From Lepidodermella squamata (taxonomy: Eukaryota > Gastrotricha), in assembly GCA_047495785.1 (NCBI GenBank), contig JBLDXI010000055.1, forward strand, positions 1,550,001-1,614,000: DNA of 64,000 nt, read 5' to 3'. The position numbers were made by a program, and so were the translations under genes. The notes beneath the pieces are model-generated. The model was not told the DNA's origin and ran no database searches. It saw nothing but the letters and a program-made list of their open reading frames with translations. Position 1 is the stretch's first letter; each line of letters starts with the position of its first letter. Of the stretch, positions 31,631-45,096 are shown one piece after another.

Positions 31631-34088
31631 ATGGCCCCGGTTCGGGCATTGAACTGCCCGGTTCGACATCCACCCCATTTACGATTGGTAAATTTATTCT
31701 TTAATTTTTCAAGTGACATACATATCTGATTTGCCAGCTCTGCGCGACTTGTAAAGCGGCAGCTAAAGCCGATGGGCGACGTGGGCCGAAATCTGTGCGT
31801 TTGTTGTTATGATTTAGATAATTCAGCCCTTAAATGATAGCGATTATCAGTCTAATCCTTCTGGCTTGCCTTACCATCAAATTCAAACAAAATCGGGGCG
31901 AAAAAAACGCATCGAAACGGTTTTAGCTGAGCATCTTAGTTCACTAACTAACAGCGAATTGTGGCGAGAGAAGATTGGCGATAAAAAGGTCGCGGAATGC
32001 GGTTTATTCATTCGTTTCGAAGGTTCGAAAAATGTCGTAAGGGTTGAGATGCCCCTAAAATCATCTGAAGAGCGCGATGAAATGCAAACAAAAGAAGCTG
32101 AGAGGTTATTTACTACTCATTATTTTATCTTCGCTTGCAATGAATTTTTTAGAGCTGTCAAGTTGCGGATGAGGCACGCGGTCTCAGGGCGGACATTTTT
32201 TAAACTCGCTAGGGCCCAAAATCCCAACCATCCTTCGCGCAGAAGACTGGTCAAAGCTCGCCGACGGCTTGCTAATTTTTTCCATATCACGACCCATAAG
32301 GAGCTTGAACACCGTGAGTATTTTTTTTAATTTGCCTCAAATATGATACTTTTAAAATAAAAAAATCAGGTAAACATAGAAGCGACGATTCGCCCAGAGA
32401 AAAAGGTGCCACGATTTCCCCGAAAGAAATTTTCGAGCACTGGGCAAATGCTAATATGCTGAAGCGTTACCCCGAAATTAATAAAATTAGGGTTCAAATC
32501 GACGGCATGGGGTCTCGATCAAATGTTGCCCAAGGCATTGTTTCATTTATTATTTGTCTTGAAGACAGGAAGAAGACAGCTGGAATTGATAATGAGTACC
32601 AAGTTGGTTTATACCAGGGCGAAGAAGATTCTGAGAATCTTCGACATTATTTTGCCGAAGTCTGTAGAGAGCTTGAGCAAATGTGTCGTGAAACCGTGAC
32701 AGATCGGCATAAAGGGCGAAAATACAAATTTTCGTTGATTTTATGTTGCGACTATATGATGCTAACAAAGGTAAAAGCACTGTATAAGCTACGAAATTCG
32801 AGTTTTCTGCCAACATTGCAATTTTAAGATTTTGGCCTGCGGCTCTCCAGGTAGCGACCACTCATGTGTCTTCTGTGTCGGCAATGTTGGGAACGGAGCT
32901 GGGAATGAGGGCCCTGCTCGCGACTTTGCCGAGCAATTTCGACTTCGCAGCAATGAGCAAGGCTGGTCTCTAGAATATTTGCCGCTTTTCGATCTGCCTC
33001 GCGAAATGCTAACAATTCTGCCATGCTGCCTACATATGTTTTCGGCCATAGCGCTTTCAATCTTGAATTCGGTAAGCTATGCAATAGGTTGGGAAGCAAT
33101 GAAAATAGGCTAAATAAATTATTGCAGCTGTTAACATTTATGCTGAGTAACAAGCTGAAAACGGCTTTTAGCAATGCGAAAGGGTTTTTAGAGCGTTCTT
33201 TGTTCAATTTGCGCGTGGATCCGTCGAACGACCCCAATGCAACAAAGCTGAAGCGGTACACACATAGTGGTATCGTCAAGGTTCGAATTTGATTCAAAAT
33301 TAATGTTATCGCTGATTTAAAATTTTTAAGGCCCTGCGCTGCTTGCATGAGAATACAACGCTGATGACTTTTTTGGAAGAAAACTGGCAAAGCAAATTGC
33401 TCGAGTCCAGATTTACTCTCGATATATTTGTCAGATTTTTGGATGAAAATAATGTCTCTCATCGTCGCAAATTACAGTCACCTGAAGCGAAAATTAAGAA
33501 GTGCTTGCAATTGCGCATGCCGGAGGCGGAAGAAGTGAGTTTCGTAAACAGAAATCTGGCCTTTTACACATGGATTTTACTATAAGCTTTCGTCATCATA
33601 CTAATTGTTTTACAGGTTATCGCGGGAGTGCTGTCTAAGTTCCGAGAATTCGATATTCTCATTGCGAGAACTATCGAGTTACTCGATCTCGTCGAATCTA
33701 ATGAGGTTCCCGAGAGCGATTTTGCGTTTCGCGAGTTCGAATTTTATTTTCAAGCTGCGATAGGAAATGTAACGCCCTATTCCCATGGTAAAGCTTTTTT
33801 GACCGATGGGTGATTTGCTAAAGGTTTAATATCTTAGTCTTGGCCAGCCATGTTTATTCCCTGATGAGGGCAGGCTACGACCTTCGAGCTTTGAGCGGCA
33901 TCTCAATTGAGTTGCGTATCAAAGCTCTCCGAAAGCTTTTATCTAGCACCGTTTTTTTCGGTGATCCGGTTTGCCGGCAACTAATGGAAAACCTGGTGAT
34001 TTCAGCAAATAATGATGAGTCCCCCTGCTACAGCTCAGAAGAAAGTGATGGCGAATTGAGTGAGATAGAAGAACTGGAATTTTCTTGA
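31631..34088 (+). CDS. transposase-derived (DDE-like) host gene, candidate
   Basis: join(31631..31687,31827..32104,32153..32313,32370..32770,32829..33071,33128..33280,33331..33534,33616..33787,33838..34088), 639 residues. An optional 57-nt exon at 31738-31794 would leave a 32-nt intron, so I left it out. Seen: a basic N-terminal third; VQIDGMGSRS (D210) at the end of a beta strand; LILCCDYMMLTK (D293) followed by GSPGSDHSCVFC, an H-x-C-x2-C site; and near the end SHVYSLMRAGYD with IELRIKAL (E581). This D...D+HCxxC...HV...E order is what I know from eukaryotic transposase-like proteins with a D-x-K...HPCxxC motif; the assignment is inference. Nine exons with ordinary 48-56 nt introns (two are about 80 and 50 nt), an acidic tail and no terminal repeats suggest a domesticated gene. 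Confidence 0.72.
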
Positions 34089-35269
34089 AGAACTAGCGTG
34101 GTTGCAATCGGTAAAAATGAGTTAAAATGAAAATGTGACGTGAAAGAACCGAAATTAACAAGAAGTAAAATATTTAATGAAACATTTATTGAAACGTGTG
34201 ATCACGGGAAAAAAAATAAAATGGCGCGTGGCGCGCTTTTTGATCCAACCAATCAGCTTTTAAACCAGCCAGCCAATCAGGAAATTGTGGATTCACTGGT
34301 TCCACTAAGCACTAGAAAATATACGCAGAGTGAAAGGATTCATATAGGCCCCCGGTTTGAAGAGCAGAACTGCTTTAAAAGACAGTTCAATGAAAACGTA
34401 ATTAAACGCCGTTTGCATGAATTGTTGAATATCCATATATTTTCATATTTTTCATTTTATGTTGAGTATTGCATTGATTTCGATGCTGATCGTCATCAGT
34501 CTACTTTTGTGCTATTTCGATTTTCAATTTTGTTGTTTTCTTTACTTTTTCTATTGACCACTTGTCTGAGCTGTCCTCTTCTGGGCGTTATGGCTCTTTA
34601 AATAAATAAATAAATAAATAAATGTACTTGGGAATAATGGGTCATCAAGACCAGTGCCACCGACAGAGCGATCTAGAATTTTTAGACATATAGATTCTAA
34701 ACCGCAACCCCAAAAATTATGCGTTGACAATTTTTCGAGTTGTTTGCTATAATATATTACTAGGTTCTGATAATTTCAATGACACAGCGGTCATGCATGC
34801 AAGTATAAAACTTACTGTTAATATCGCCACATTCAGGTGGCCTCGGGGTCGGTGAAAAAAACGCCACAGTCATTACCTATCACTTATTCTACCATGCTTT
34901 TCCCCGCCAAAACAATCAACGGCAAGTATACGTCACTAACAGATAAGATAAAAAACGCAGTCAGACGAAGAGACGTCACAGTTATGATTCAGGCCGGCGT
35001 GTGACGAGACAACGCGTTGGCATGGTTCCCAAGTTTCCGGACCGAAAATACCCTGACTGATCAAAGAAAAGATGCCAAAAGGAAACGCCAAACTATAATT
35101 ATCTGACAAGTACAGACAAAAACAACGATAATCACCATTTGAATGTTTATTCACCGGTTATATTCATTTCGAAAGAGCAAAAACAACATAAATTGAGCCA
35201 GCTATAGATCTATATTCAAGTTTTAGTCGTTCGTTTCTTGTCAACAACAACTTCAAGCACAACGACTGC
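34089..35269. other. intergenic, 3' flanks, tetranucleotide repeat
   Basis: Contains an unsupported 154-codon ORF at 34140-34601 that starts with GTG and ends in a hydrophobic AT-rich stretch, probably 3'UTR; an (AAAT)n run at 34601-34622; and at about 34930-35030 a diverged copy of a sequence also found at 45300-45370. Confidence 0.4.
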
Positions 35270-37095
35270 TTAGAAAACGTTCGGCGCTGAAACAAAGATT
35301 AAATTTGACGTAGTTACGGAAAGATTAGCAGGAAATGTGAGCTTACGATTGCGGAGAGCTTTCAAGTTGAGGCGGGCGATATCTTGAACAGCTCTTGCGA
35401 TTGTTCGAGCTGCACCCGGCGCAAAAGTTTTCATGTTTTCAAGAACAAGATCGTGGCTGACAGCCTCGGCTTCGTGCGAATGGCCGTTCGTGCAATCGTC
35501 AGCACCCGAGTCTAGATCCGTGATGAGCGCAAGAGTCGCATAGGGCACCCCCATTTCGTTGGCCAGACACACCTCAGGAACGGAGGTCATGCCAATCACA
35601 TGGCCGCCGAGCTGTGTGTGACAAAAAGCAGGTAATATCGAAAGAAGAAGAATCTCAATTGATCACCATTCGGAACATGTTGTGCTCAGCCTTCGAAGAA
35701 AAACGAGGGCCTTCTACGACAACAATTGTTCCACCGTCGTGAGCAATAATGCCTTCAGTTCGAGCTGCCCCGAGGAGAGCGCCTCTGAGCGGCTTCGAAA
35801 ACGGTTCAGCCATAGGACAATGCATCACTCCCTAATAAAACAAGACATTTTGGTTTATTAAATGGACGAGGCTATTCGGAAATAGCGAAACGTGTGTCAC
35901 GCTAATCGGAACGTGTGATTGGCTACTCGAACACAACCCTTCAAGTCAAGGAATACCGCTAATAGACTAGTGATAAGGCGATAATTGACCGGATTTAAGA
36001 CAGATTTAGCGGTTGTAGCATATTTACAAAGACTATATCTGATATTGTCTTGTATTCTTGATTTTAAACTCATCCTCACCGCCCCCGCCTCCAATGGTAT
36101 CAAGGGGTCTCACCTCTCACCTCGCCGCACGCTGTTAAGACGGGCCGGCACGCCGCGGGTTGAAATAAAACCGAAAGCTGACGTCCGGTGGCGTCAAGTT
36201 CGAGCTATCAAATCGCTAATTATCAGTTGCAATCCCGCCGCGCAGTAGCCTCTTGCCGGAATATTGGTTAAACTCGATGGTGGCCGTGCCTCAAAATCAA
36301 TGAGAGCGCCTTTATTGCTCATGATGATGATGCGCACTGTAATTTTGGACTAGGTATCATCCTGTTATGCTGGCATTTCGAATTTTCGCAGGTTCAACAT
36401 TTTCCGAACTAACAAAAAGTTGTTAAAATCCGAATTTCGATTATTAACAGGTGACTTAAGATGCTGTGTTCGGTGTTCGAATAGCCGAATGCGCGTACAC
36501 ACCACTTCACATCCACTTGTGTTCGAGTAGCCAGTCACGCACACACACTGTGTTCGAATCTTGGAGGAATAGACATTACTAGTACTATTACTCCAAGGTT
36601 CGAATAGCCATTAAATTTGAACATCTACGCTCTAACTTTCAAATGACCAGCTTCGCCATCATAGAAAGTCTGGGCCCCACGCTGGCCACCGCCACGGCTT
36701 GTGAAATCTAGAAACTGGTCAACAATGACGAGATCGCCGACACGATGAAGATCACTGCGTAGAGAACCAACGGCATTAGTCGCAATGATAGCATCGCAGT
36801 TCAAAATATCCGGGCTGCACATTGCAAAAATGTTGGCTCGGTAATTTACAGCTGACGGCGGCTTGCGATGATTTTTGCCGTGACGACCGATAAGAACAAC
36901 GTCGATGCCGTTCAAAACACCCTGTACCATCATGTCGGAGGTGAGGCCGTACGGGGTTTCGTACGGTGCCGGCAGTGGTTTCAAGTTGGAGATGAAAGCA
37001 GGGTCATCGAGACCGGTTCCTCCGATTATTGCAATCTTAACCCAACCGAATTTCAGTGACTACAAAAAATAGGCACCGGCACTTACCTTGACCAT
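35270..37095 (-). CDS. MTAP: 5'-methylthioadenosine phosphorylase, copy 2
   Basis: complement(join(35270..35286,35347..35611,35667..35831,36637..37035,37087..37095)), 284 residues. It begins with the same nine-base Met-Val-Lys exon as copy 1, then IAIIGGTGLDD. Purine-phosphorylase landmarks are normal: GRHG, VNYRANIFAM, NAVGSLR, FYDGE, MTSVPEV and TDLD with both substrate-contacting Asp residues. This is the copy expected to act in methionine salvage. It lacks two introns found in copy 1 (after the ARHG region and after VPEV-LAK) but has a different one in MFRM|LGG. The 805-nt intron 35832-36636 is exceptional for this genome and contains inverted repeats. Confidence 0.92.
35920..36534. repeat. 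inverted repeat pair inside an MTAP copy 2 intron
   Basis: The 17-mer TGGCTACTCGAACACAA at 35920-35936 recurs as its exact reverse complement at 36518-36534. Related GTTCGAATAGCC motifs lie at about 36472-36487 and 36596-36608, the latter forming a hairpin with about 36545-36565. The 615-bp interval fits a non-autonomous DNA element that has enlarged the intron. No ORF inside looks like a transposase. Confidence 0.5.
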
Positions 37096-37955
37096 TTTAC
37101 GAAATGATAGAAACCCAACAATAAAATGTGATCTAAACCAAGGTAAAAATGATGTAAGAAAAAGACCCATGAAAATCAAATCTAACATTTTATTACTTGC
37201 GTGTCACACGTTACTCGTTTTACAAAGACTATAAATTCAAAATCAAGCTATATGTTACATCAAGTGATATGGTATGCACTTTCGCAACGAAGTCATCATC
37301 ACTGGCAGACGCTCTTGTTCATATTTTACTAAACGATAATAATGAGAGCGATTGATTTCTCACAAAAGTAACACACGGGCTGCGATGACAAGATTGACGT
37401 TGATAGCAATAATTTTCATCAACATTTGCGTTAATATAACAGGTTCAATCATTTCCGCAAGAAATGAATTATAGCGCTAGACGCTGTATCTCTAAATAAG
37501 CGTGATCACATTTTCTAGACTATAAGTTAAATCTGTGTTTCTTTGTAGTAGTAATAATATCTCACAGTCAACTAGCATTCGATCTGTACAGTAACTTTTT
37601 TGTGCAAATTTGCAGAAACAATACAAAAAATGAATGACACGCGCACATCAATTTGTAAACCCAATGGGGAAATTTATTCTTCTTCATTAAGAGCAATAAA
37701 AGCGCTGATATCATTTACGTAATTAGAATAAGTAAGACGAATATGTGGGTTTCCGCTCTAGCATAATCATGCACATGAAACACCGAAGACGAAATGATGT
37801 TGATGATAATGCCAACCAATAAGCGGTAGTTATGAGACGAGTTTAGATTTTATAAACAGTAGATTATAAGATCACCAACAGCTTCAATTTACGTAGTTTC
37901 CACAAAAGTTCAAAGAATAAACCTGATGATCATGAAGACGCCAGACTCCGCCGCT
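37096..37955. other. intergenic, MTAP copy 2 upstream / PP2A-A 3' flank
   Basis: AT-rich. Presumably the promoter of MTAP copy 2 and the 3'UTR of PP2A-A, both minus strand. Nothing else is seen. Confidence 0.4.
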
Positions 37956-40379
<2,424 letters not shown>

Positions 40380-42170
40380 CTCGACAAGTCAACTTTAAGA
40401 ATCTAGAAAAAATCCAGGTAACTTCAATGATGAACAAATTTCAATCTAGCAGGCCTCGCGTAGCACTTCAGTCTTCAGGTCATAGGCGGCAAACGTCGGA
40501 TTACATCAAAATGGGAATGCTCTTATTCGACCATCACGTGGGGATTAAACAGTCCAGAATGGAATATGTATCCTTAGCCAGGCTGATCTAATGGCTAAAG
40601 GCTAAACCACGCAAAACTGGGCTTTGTCTAGATGAACTTGACATGAACGGACGTGCTTCGAACTATTTTCAAGTAAAAAAGGTGGGTCAAATACTAAATG
40701 AACACCAGAAGACGGGGAACACAGCGGCGCTGTTACCCCTCACCATCGGCCATAGGAGAAGGAGATTTTTAGTTGAGCAGCCGTAAGCTGTAGTGTTTTT
40801 GGCCTTGAGCAAATCACAGATCACCGAACACCGAACCCTTCCTCGACATTCAAAGCCAAACGCATAAAGTCAAAGCGAGATGGATTGCCTGAAAAACTTC
40901 GATTTAAATAGTTTCTAATACCCCCAAAGATTGAGATACGACAAAACACTAACCTAACGAACTTTAATTTATGGTTTGAAAATGGATAGACTTATCAGCC
41001 CAACTGACCGCTGCCCGACGATATGCTTGGGCGTCAGCTTGAAAATTATAACCTGAGTGACGAGTCACCGCGGTAGCAGTGTTTTACCTACCTTAAACAA
41101 TCACCTCGTCACCTGAAATAGCCCAAAAGTTTCCAACATCAGCTAAAAACAAAAACAAGCATATTTCAAAATTTAATAACACTTTTTGTTTTTGAAGGAA
41201 AATAATTACCTTTGAAAAATTTCCAAGAAATTTAGGAATTAATGCAAATCAAGTAATTAAGAAAAAGTCAGCTGATAACTGATAATTTCACAAGTCACGT
41301 GAACCCGGCATCCCTTGCGAAAGAGAGCCAAGCTGGTCAAAGTGTGGCCGAGCCAAGGCAAGAGTGTAGAGTGTACTGGTATCTTATACTGAGGTCAGAG
41401 GTCAGAGGTCGGAAGTCTTTCCTTTTTCTCGAGGATTTGAGTCGAGGATTTCAAATCTTGTATGGAGAAATGGAGACATCATGACCTGCTTTTCTCTGAT
41501 TGTTACTTATTTCTAGTAGCCAAAGACAAGTCAGAGTTTGTCCAGCCGCTAAGGGAAATTTACGAGAGCAAGAGTAAGTATTTCCACGGTGGGGTTAATG
41601 TTCGGAACAAGGTGATCAGCCTCTGAATCCTTTGTTTTGTTTGTTTATTCTGTGCCGATTTTGGCCAACATTACCGCCGCGGTGACTCGGTTTCCAAACT
41701 TTAACACAAAGCCCTAGCATATCGTCAAGAAATCAGCTTGCCCATCCATCAATCCCTAAGCAAAGGAGCCAAGCATTTATTATTTGAATGCCGCTTAACT
41801 CTTTGTTAGCAACATACATTACCCGAATTAAAAAACTTTTCTTTTTTTTATATTGTTGGAACCGGTGAGGTTACCCAGCATCATGGCTCTTTTCGCCCAT
41901 GTCGCTCATTTCGGATTATACGATAAAGTCATCAGTGGCTTACGAATTGCTGTAAATTGCGTGTGATTTAAATGCTTATCGATATCAAATTACACAAAGT
42001 TCTGTTTCTTTTAAACTTTACCGTATTGCTACTGAATGGAACAACCGCTGGTGCGGTCCCTTGCATTTCTTTAACCTTGCTTTCGCAATCAGTTTAGCTG
42101 CTATCACTAACTATAGCATATATCAATTGTTGTTGGATATAAAACAAAGATCTGGTTAATAGCCCTTATC
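40380..42170. other. divergent intergenic region, PP2A-A / uS15m
   Basis: About 1.8 kb between divergently transcribed genes. It contains a GAGGTCA-type tandem triplet at about 41391-41411 and a 13-bp inverted repeat (CGAGTCACCGCGG, 41061-41073 and 41677-41689) about 600 bp apart. No ORF looks real. Confidence 0.4.
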
Positions 42171-43484
42171 ATGTTACTGCTAACCAAAGGTATGCCGCTC
42201 ACTGTAATTCTCCTTTTGAACGAATTCACTGTTTCAACTAGCCAAAAACTTGGTCAAAACTGTCACGAGGCATAGCTCTAATTTGCGATCCTGGCCAAAA
42301 TACGCACGAGGAAACTGGACACCGAAAGTGCCGAAAGCACCGAAACTTGACCATGCGGGTGACATTAGCCTAGCTCTTAAACCTGTCGATTTGTCACTGC
42401 CTCGTCCGTCGATAATGCTGTCAAAATTAATCACTGAGTAGGCGCATCATCCTATCTACCTAGCGTAAACTCACAATTATCTAACATAGAGCAGATTCGA
42501 CTACTCAACGCATTTGCAGTTTGGAATATGCCCCGGCGGTAAATTACATCTAGCTTGGAAATATTGCTTGTTTTAAATTGCCCGTGATTTAGAAATTATC
42601 AGCGGAGTATGTACGAGAAGACACCGTGAAAAGGTTTGAGCGGTATCCCGGCGACGAATGTTCTCTTGAAGTCAAAAGTGAGCTTGATTAGCACTCTTAT
42701 TTAATAATATTTGTTAATTCGACTGTAAAATTTAGTCGCCAAGGCTACTGTCTTCATTCGTAAATACGCTGAACTCTGCAACAAAAATACATCGGTAAGG
42801 AATCAACTGTATAATGTTAGCAATTCTAGCTCCCTATTTAGGATAAAGTTGCCAAAGTGAAGCTCCTGCAAGCTATTGGGCGGCGTCACAACCTTCTGGG
42901 AACATTACGGAGAGAAAACTACGATCGCTTTCAATACTGCTTGAAGGAGCTGGGAATCAAATGGTACCCCAAGCCTGAGACTATCGAAGAAAGAAGGTTT
43001 TTTTTACGAGTGCTCGTCACTTCGGTTTCGATTTAACTTGTTTAATCACAGAAAGCCTACGAAACGAGAGCTTCGAGTCAAAGAAGTTCAGGATAAGAGT
43101 GATGCAGCAAAGAACGAAAAACTCGCTGAAGTACAAGTTCGGTACGTTTTTTTATTTTTGATTGAGTCGCGTAATGATCTCTCCAATTACAGTTACTCCA
43201 AAGAAATCGATTTGTTGAAGAAAGAGAAAGACGACATTCTGCGAGGCGTTGCTGAGTCGATGAAAACTTTCGCTATTTCTGAGAGCGACATTTTCCACGA
43301 TGACGGTTCCATCAAACCGGTCGATTTGGAAGCGAAAATTGCATCTGAGCAACAAGCTAAACTGAACGAAGCAGAAAAGAAGAACCTAGTCAGGTGGATT
43401 CGCGTGTTGCGGCGTCCTACACCAAAATTCGCATTTTTAACTGCTGAGTTGTTGCGTGCGCCTGAATCGAAAATTTCAACTTGA
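42171..43484 (+). CDS. MRPS15: mitochondrial ribosomal protein uS15m
   Basis: join(42171..42189,42242..42437,42520..42538,42593..42677,42736..42794,42842..42996,43052..43141,43193..43484), 304 residues. The S15 core is KVKLLQAIGRRHNLLGTLRR followed by ENYDRFQYCLKELGI, the rRNA-binding helices of uS15. The basic, hydroxylated N-terminus (LLLTKAKNLVKTVTRHSSNL) fits a mitochondrial targeting sequence. The tail is longer and more charged than bacterial S15, usual for the mitochondrial protein. The 19-nt third exon was needed to keep the frame and is the least certain part. The polyadenylation signal near 43525 lies within a 111-bp repeat. Confidence 0.88.
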
Positions 43485-43513
43485 TAAGTTGGGAATGAAC
43501 ATTAGCTCAGCTG

Positions 43514-43624
43514 ATATTTTTAAATAAAGTCAACGCCGGTCTTGCGGCAGATACTACGATCTTTGTTTTCTATCAGTCAAATTCTGCAGTTTTTTATTCA
43601 TCAACGCTAGCCAAATGAAATTCC
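43514..43624. repeat. 111-bp perfect direct repeat, copy 1
   Basis: Identical over 111 bp to 43987-44097 by eye. It starts just after the uS15m stop and includes its AAATAAAG polyadenylation signal. Offset 473 bp. Confidence 0.9.
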
Positions 43625-43890
43625 ACAACGCGTTGACAAACGAATACATGCACATACCCAGCCAGAAAAATTATATTAACTGTTGCATCATCAAATGAAG
43701 GCGTCGCTGTTTGTAGCATTGGGGCCACATCGCTTCACGTAAGCTGTTGACAGAGCGCTGCCGTTTTGCAACTCAAAATATCTCCCATTGCCGCTAAATC
43801 GTTAACCGGCGGCTTGAGTAGAAGCGGCGGCGGTATCCTGTATTGCGTGGGATGTAGCTTTGTCTTTCTGAATCTTTAATTTTCATTCAA
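43625..43890 (-). pseudogene. degenerate copy of the last ARL13B exon
   Basis: Reads on the minus strand as a decayed version of the ARL13B C-terminus: SALSTAYVKRCGP and NATNSDAFI are recognisable against STALSTAYVKQGGP and NVTSSDAFI in the real exon at 45649-45878. Stops and small indels interrupt it upstream. Flanking sequence also matches the ARL13B last intron. Confidence 0.75.
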
Positions 43891-43986
43891 TTTGACGGTA
43901 ACTTGACACAGACTTCAAATTTGGTTGTTCACATCCGGTTTATTACTTTTTTACTCGTGAATAATACCTGCATACAATACATGTGA

Positions 43987-44097
43987 ATATTTTTAAATAA
44001 AGTCAACGCCGGTCTTGCGGCAGATACTACGATCTTTGTTTTCTATCAGTCAAATTCTGCAGTTTTTTATTCATCAACGCTAGCCAAATGAAATTCC
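43987..44097. repeat. 111-bp perfect direct repeat, copy 2
   Basis: Second copy, identical to 43514-43624, inserted within sequence that otherwise resembles the ARL13B last intron. It brings a second AAATAAAG downstream of uS15m. Confidence 0.9.
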
Positions 44098-44395
44098 TGT
44101 ATTAGAAATGTTAGGTTACAATCGAAATTTGTAGCGTTTCATCAGGGCAGGCGGAAGGGCTCTTCCTAATAAAACTGCCCGGTTATTTGCGAAAGCTTCA
44201 AAATTATACGACTGGACAGATATAGTTTCATCTAGCCTAATGAAACCAGGTAGGTATGACATAAACCTGAAAATATCTCCAAAAAGGCAGTTTTATTGTT
44301 TTCGAAAAAAATAAGCCACGATCTAAAATAACAACGCCATCTCAGCAGAAACGCAACAAATTATTGAATAGAAATGTGAAACCACAATGTCATCA

Positions 44396-45059
44396 TTAGT
44401 TGCTTTGCGTAAAGCCATACTTTCTCTCCAGCAGTTCGATATATTTCTCGGCATTTCTAAAATAAAACAATTCAAAATATTAGCATAATCAATCAGGGTA
44501 AAACTGACATTCCATGTCGAATTATAGAAAATGTTCCCAGATTGCACAGATCAATGACCGTCGACCCACTGCGTTGTTTATCGCAACTATCGGCAATAGC
44601 TACTATTTCACCACCGTCAACGACTAGATCAATTTTCGGCTAGAGATGTGCGAATTCATTGATGCTGAGCGCGAATAGGATCACCGCCGCTATTCGCAGA
44701 TGTCAGTGCCAATGGAACGCCGCCTGGAATGGCAGCGGCTAGTTTGATTGCGAATTCGCAACCCGGAACCCTAACGCCGAGCCGAGTAAGACCAGGAACG
44801 CCAGGTGTAATGGTTAAATTTTCCAATAATTCAAGTACAAGTGTGATAGGTCCAGGTAGAACTTCCTCGAGGAGACCGTCTGGTAAATGATTAACTTTAA
44901 CCTCGGAGCTAATGATGGCTGATCATTTTTTCTAGTCTTTGACGTGCGATATTCACAGACTTGAGCTACACTTGGGATGGTGAGAGAACGAGGGCGTTTC
45001 AGGAGGCTCATCAACTTGTCCATCGCATCCGCAGAAATAACCCACATTACTAAAGAGAT
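44396..45059 (-). pseudogene. YRDC/Sua5-type threonylcarbamoyl-AMP synthase, broken
   Basis: The YrdC fold is clearly readable in pieces: GLLEEVLPGPITLVL, TRLGVRVPG, PLALTSANSGG, KIDLVVDGG, GSTVIDL and FSIIRHG, with a normal 52-nt intron before a last exon ending EKYIELLERKYGF. Damage: a frameshift between SANSGG and KIDLVV, a TAG where the family has Trp just before P-K-I-D, an unusable splice donor after VAQVCEY, and no N-terminal TDTVYG part. YRDC makes the t6A precursor in tRNA modification and is normally essential, so an intact copy should exist elsewhere. Confidence 0.72.
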
Positions 45060-45096
45060 GTTAAGTACCTACTAACATACTTAAAATCTCTTGACA

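Noticed and set aside
31738-31794. Extra exon with C-A-T-C (CxxC) in the transposase-like gene
   Set aside because: It would need a 32-nt intron, well below the roughly 48-nt minimum seen elsewhere; the model without it keeps the frame.
34140-34601. 154-codon ORF after the transposase-like gene
   Set aside because: Starts with GTG, no upstream acceptor, ends in AT-rich hydrophobic sequence beside a tetranucleotide repeat; probably 3'UTR.
34601-34622. (AAAT)n run, and (CATT)n at 21371-21390, as possible CRISPR-like or regulatory arrays
   Set aside because: Simple microsatellites in a eukaryotic genome; no spacers.
36545-36608. GTTCGAATC-type motifs resembling tRNA T-loops
   Set aside because: No cloverleaf can be drawn; the motif recurs as part of inverted repeats in the intron.
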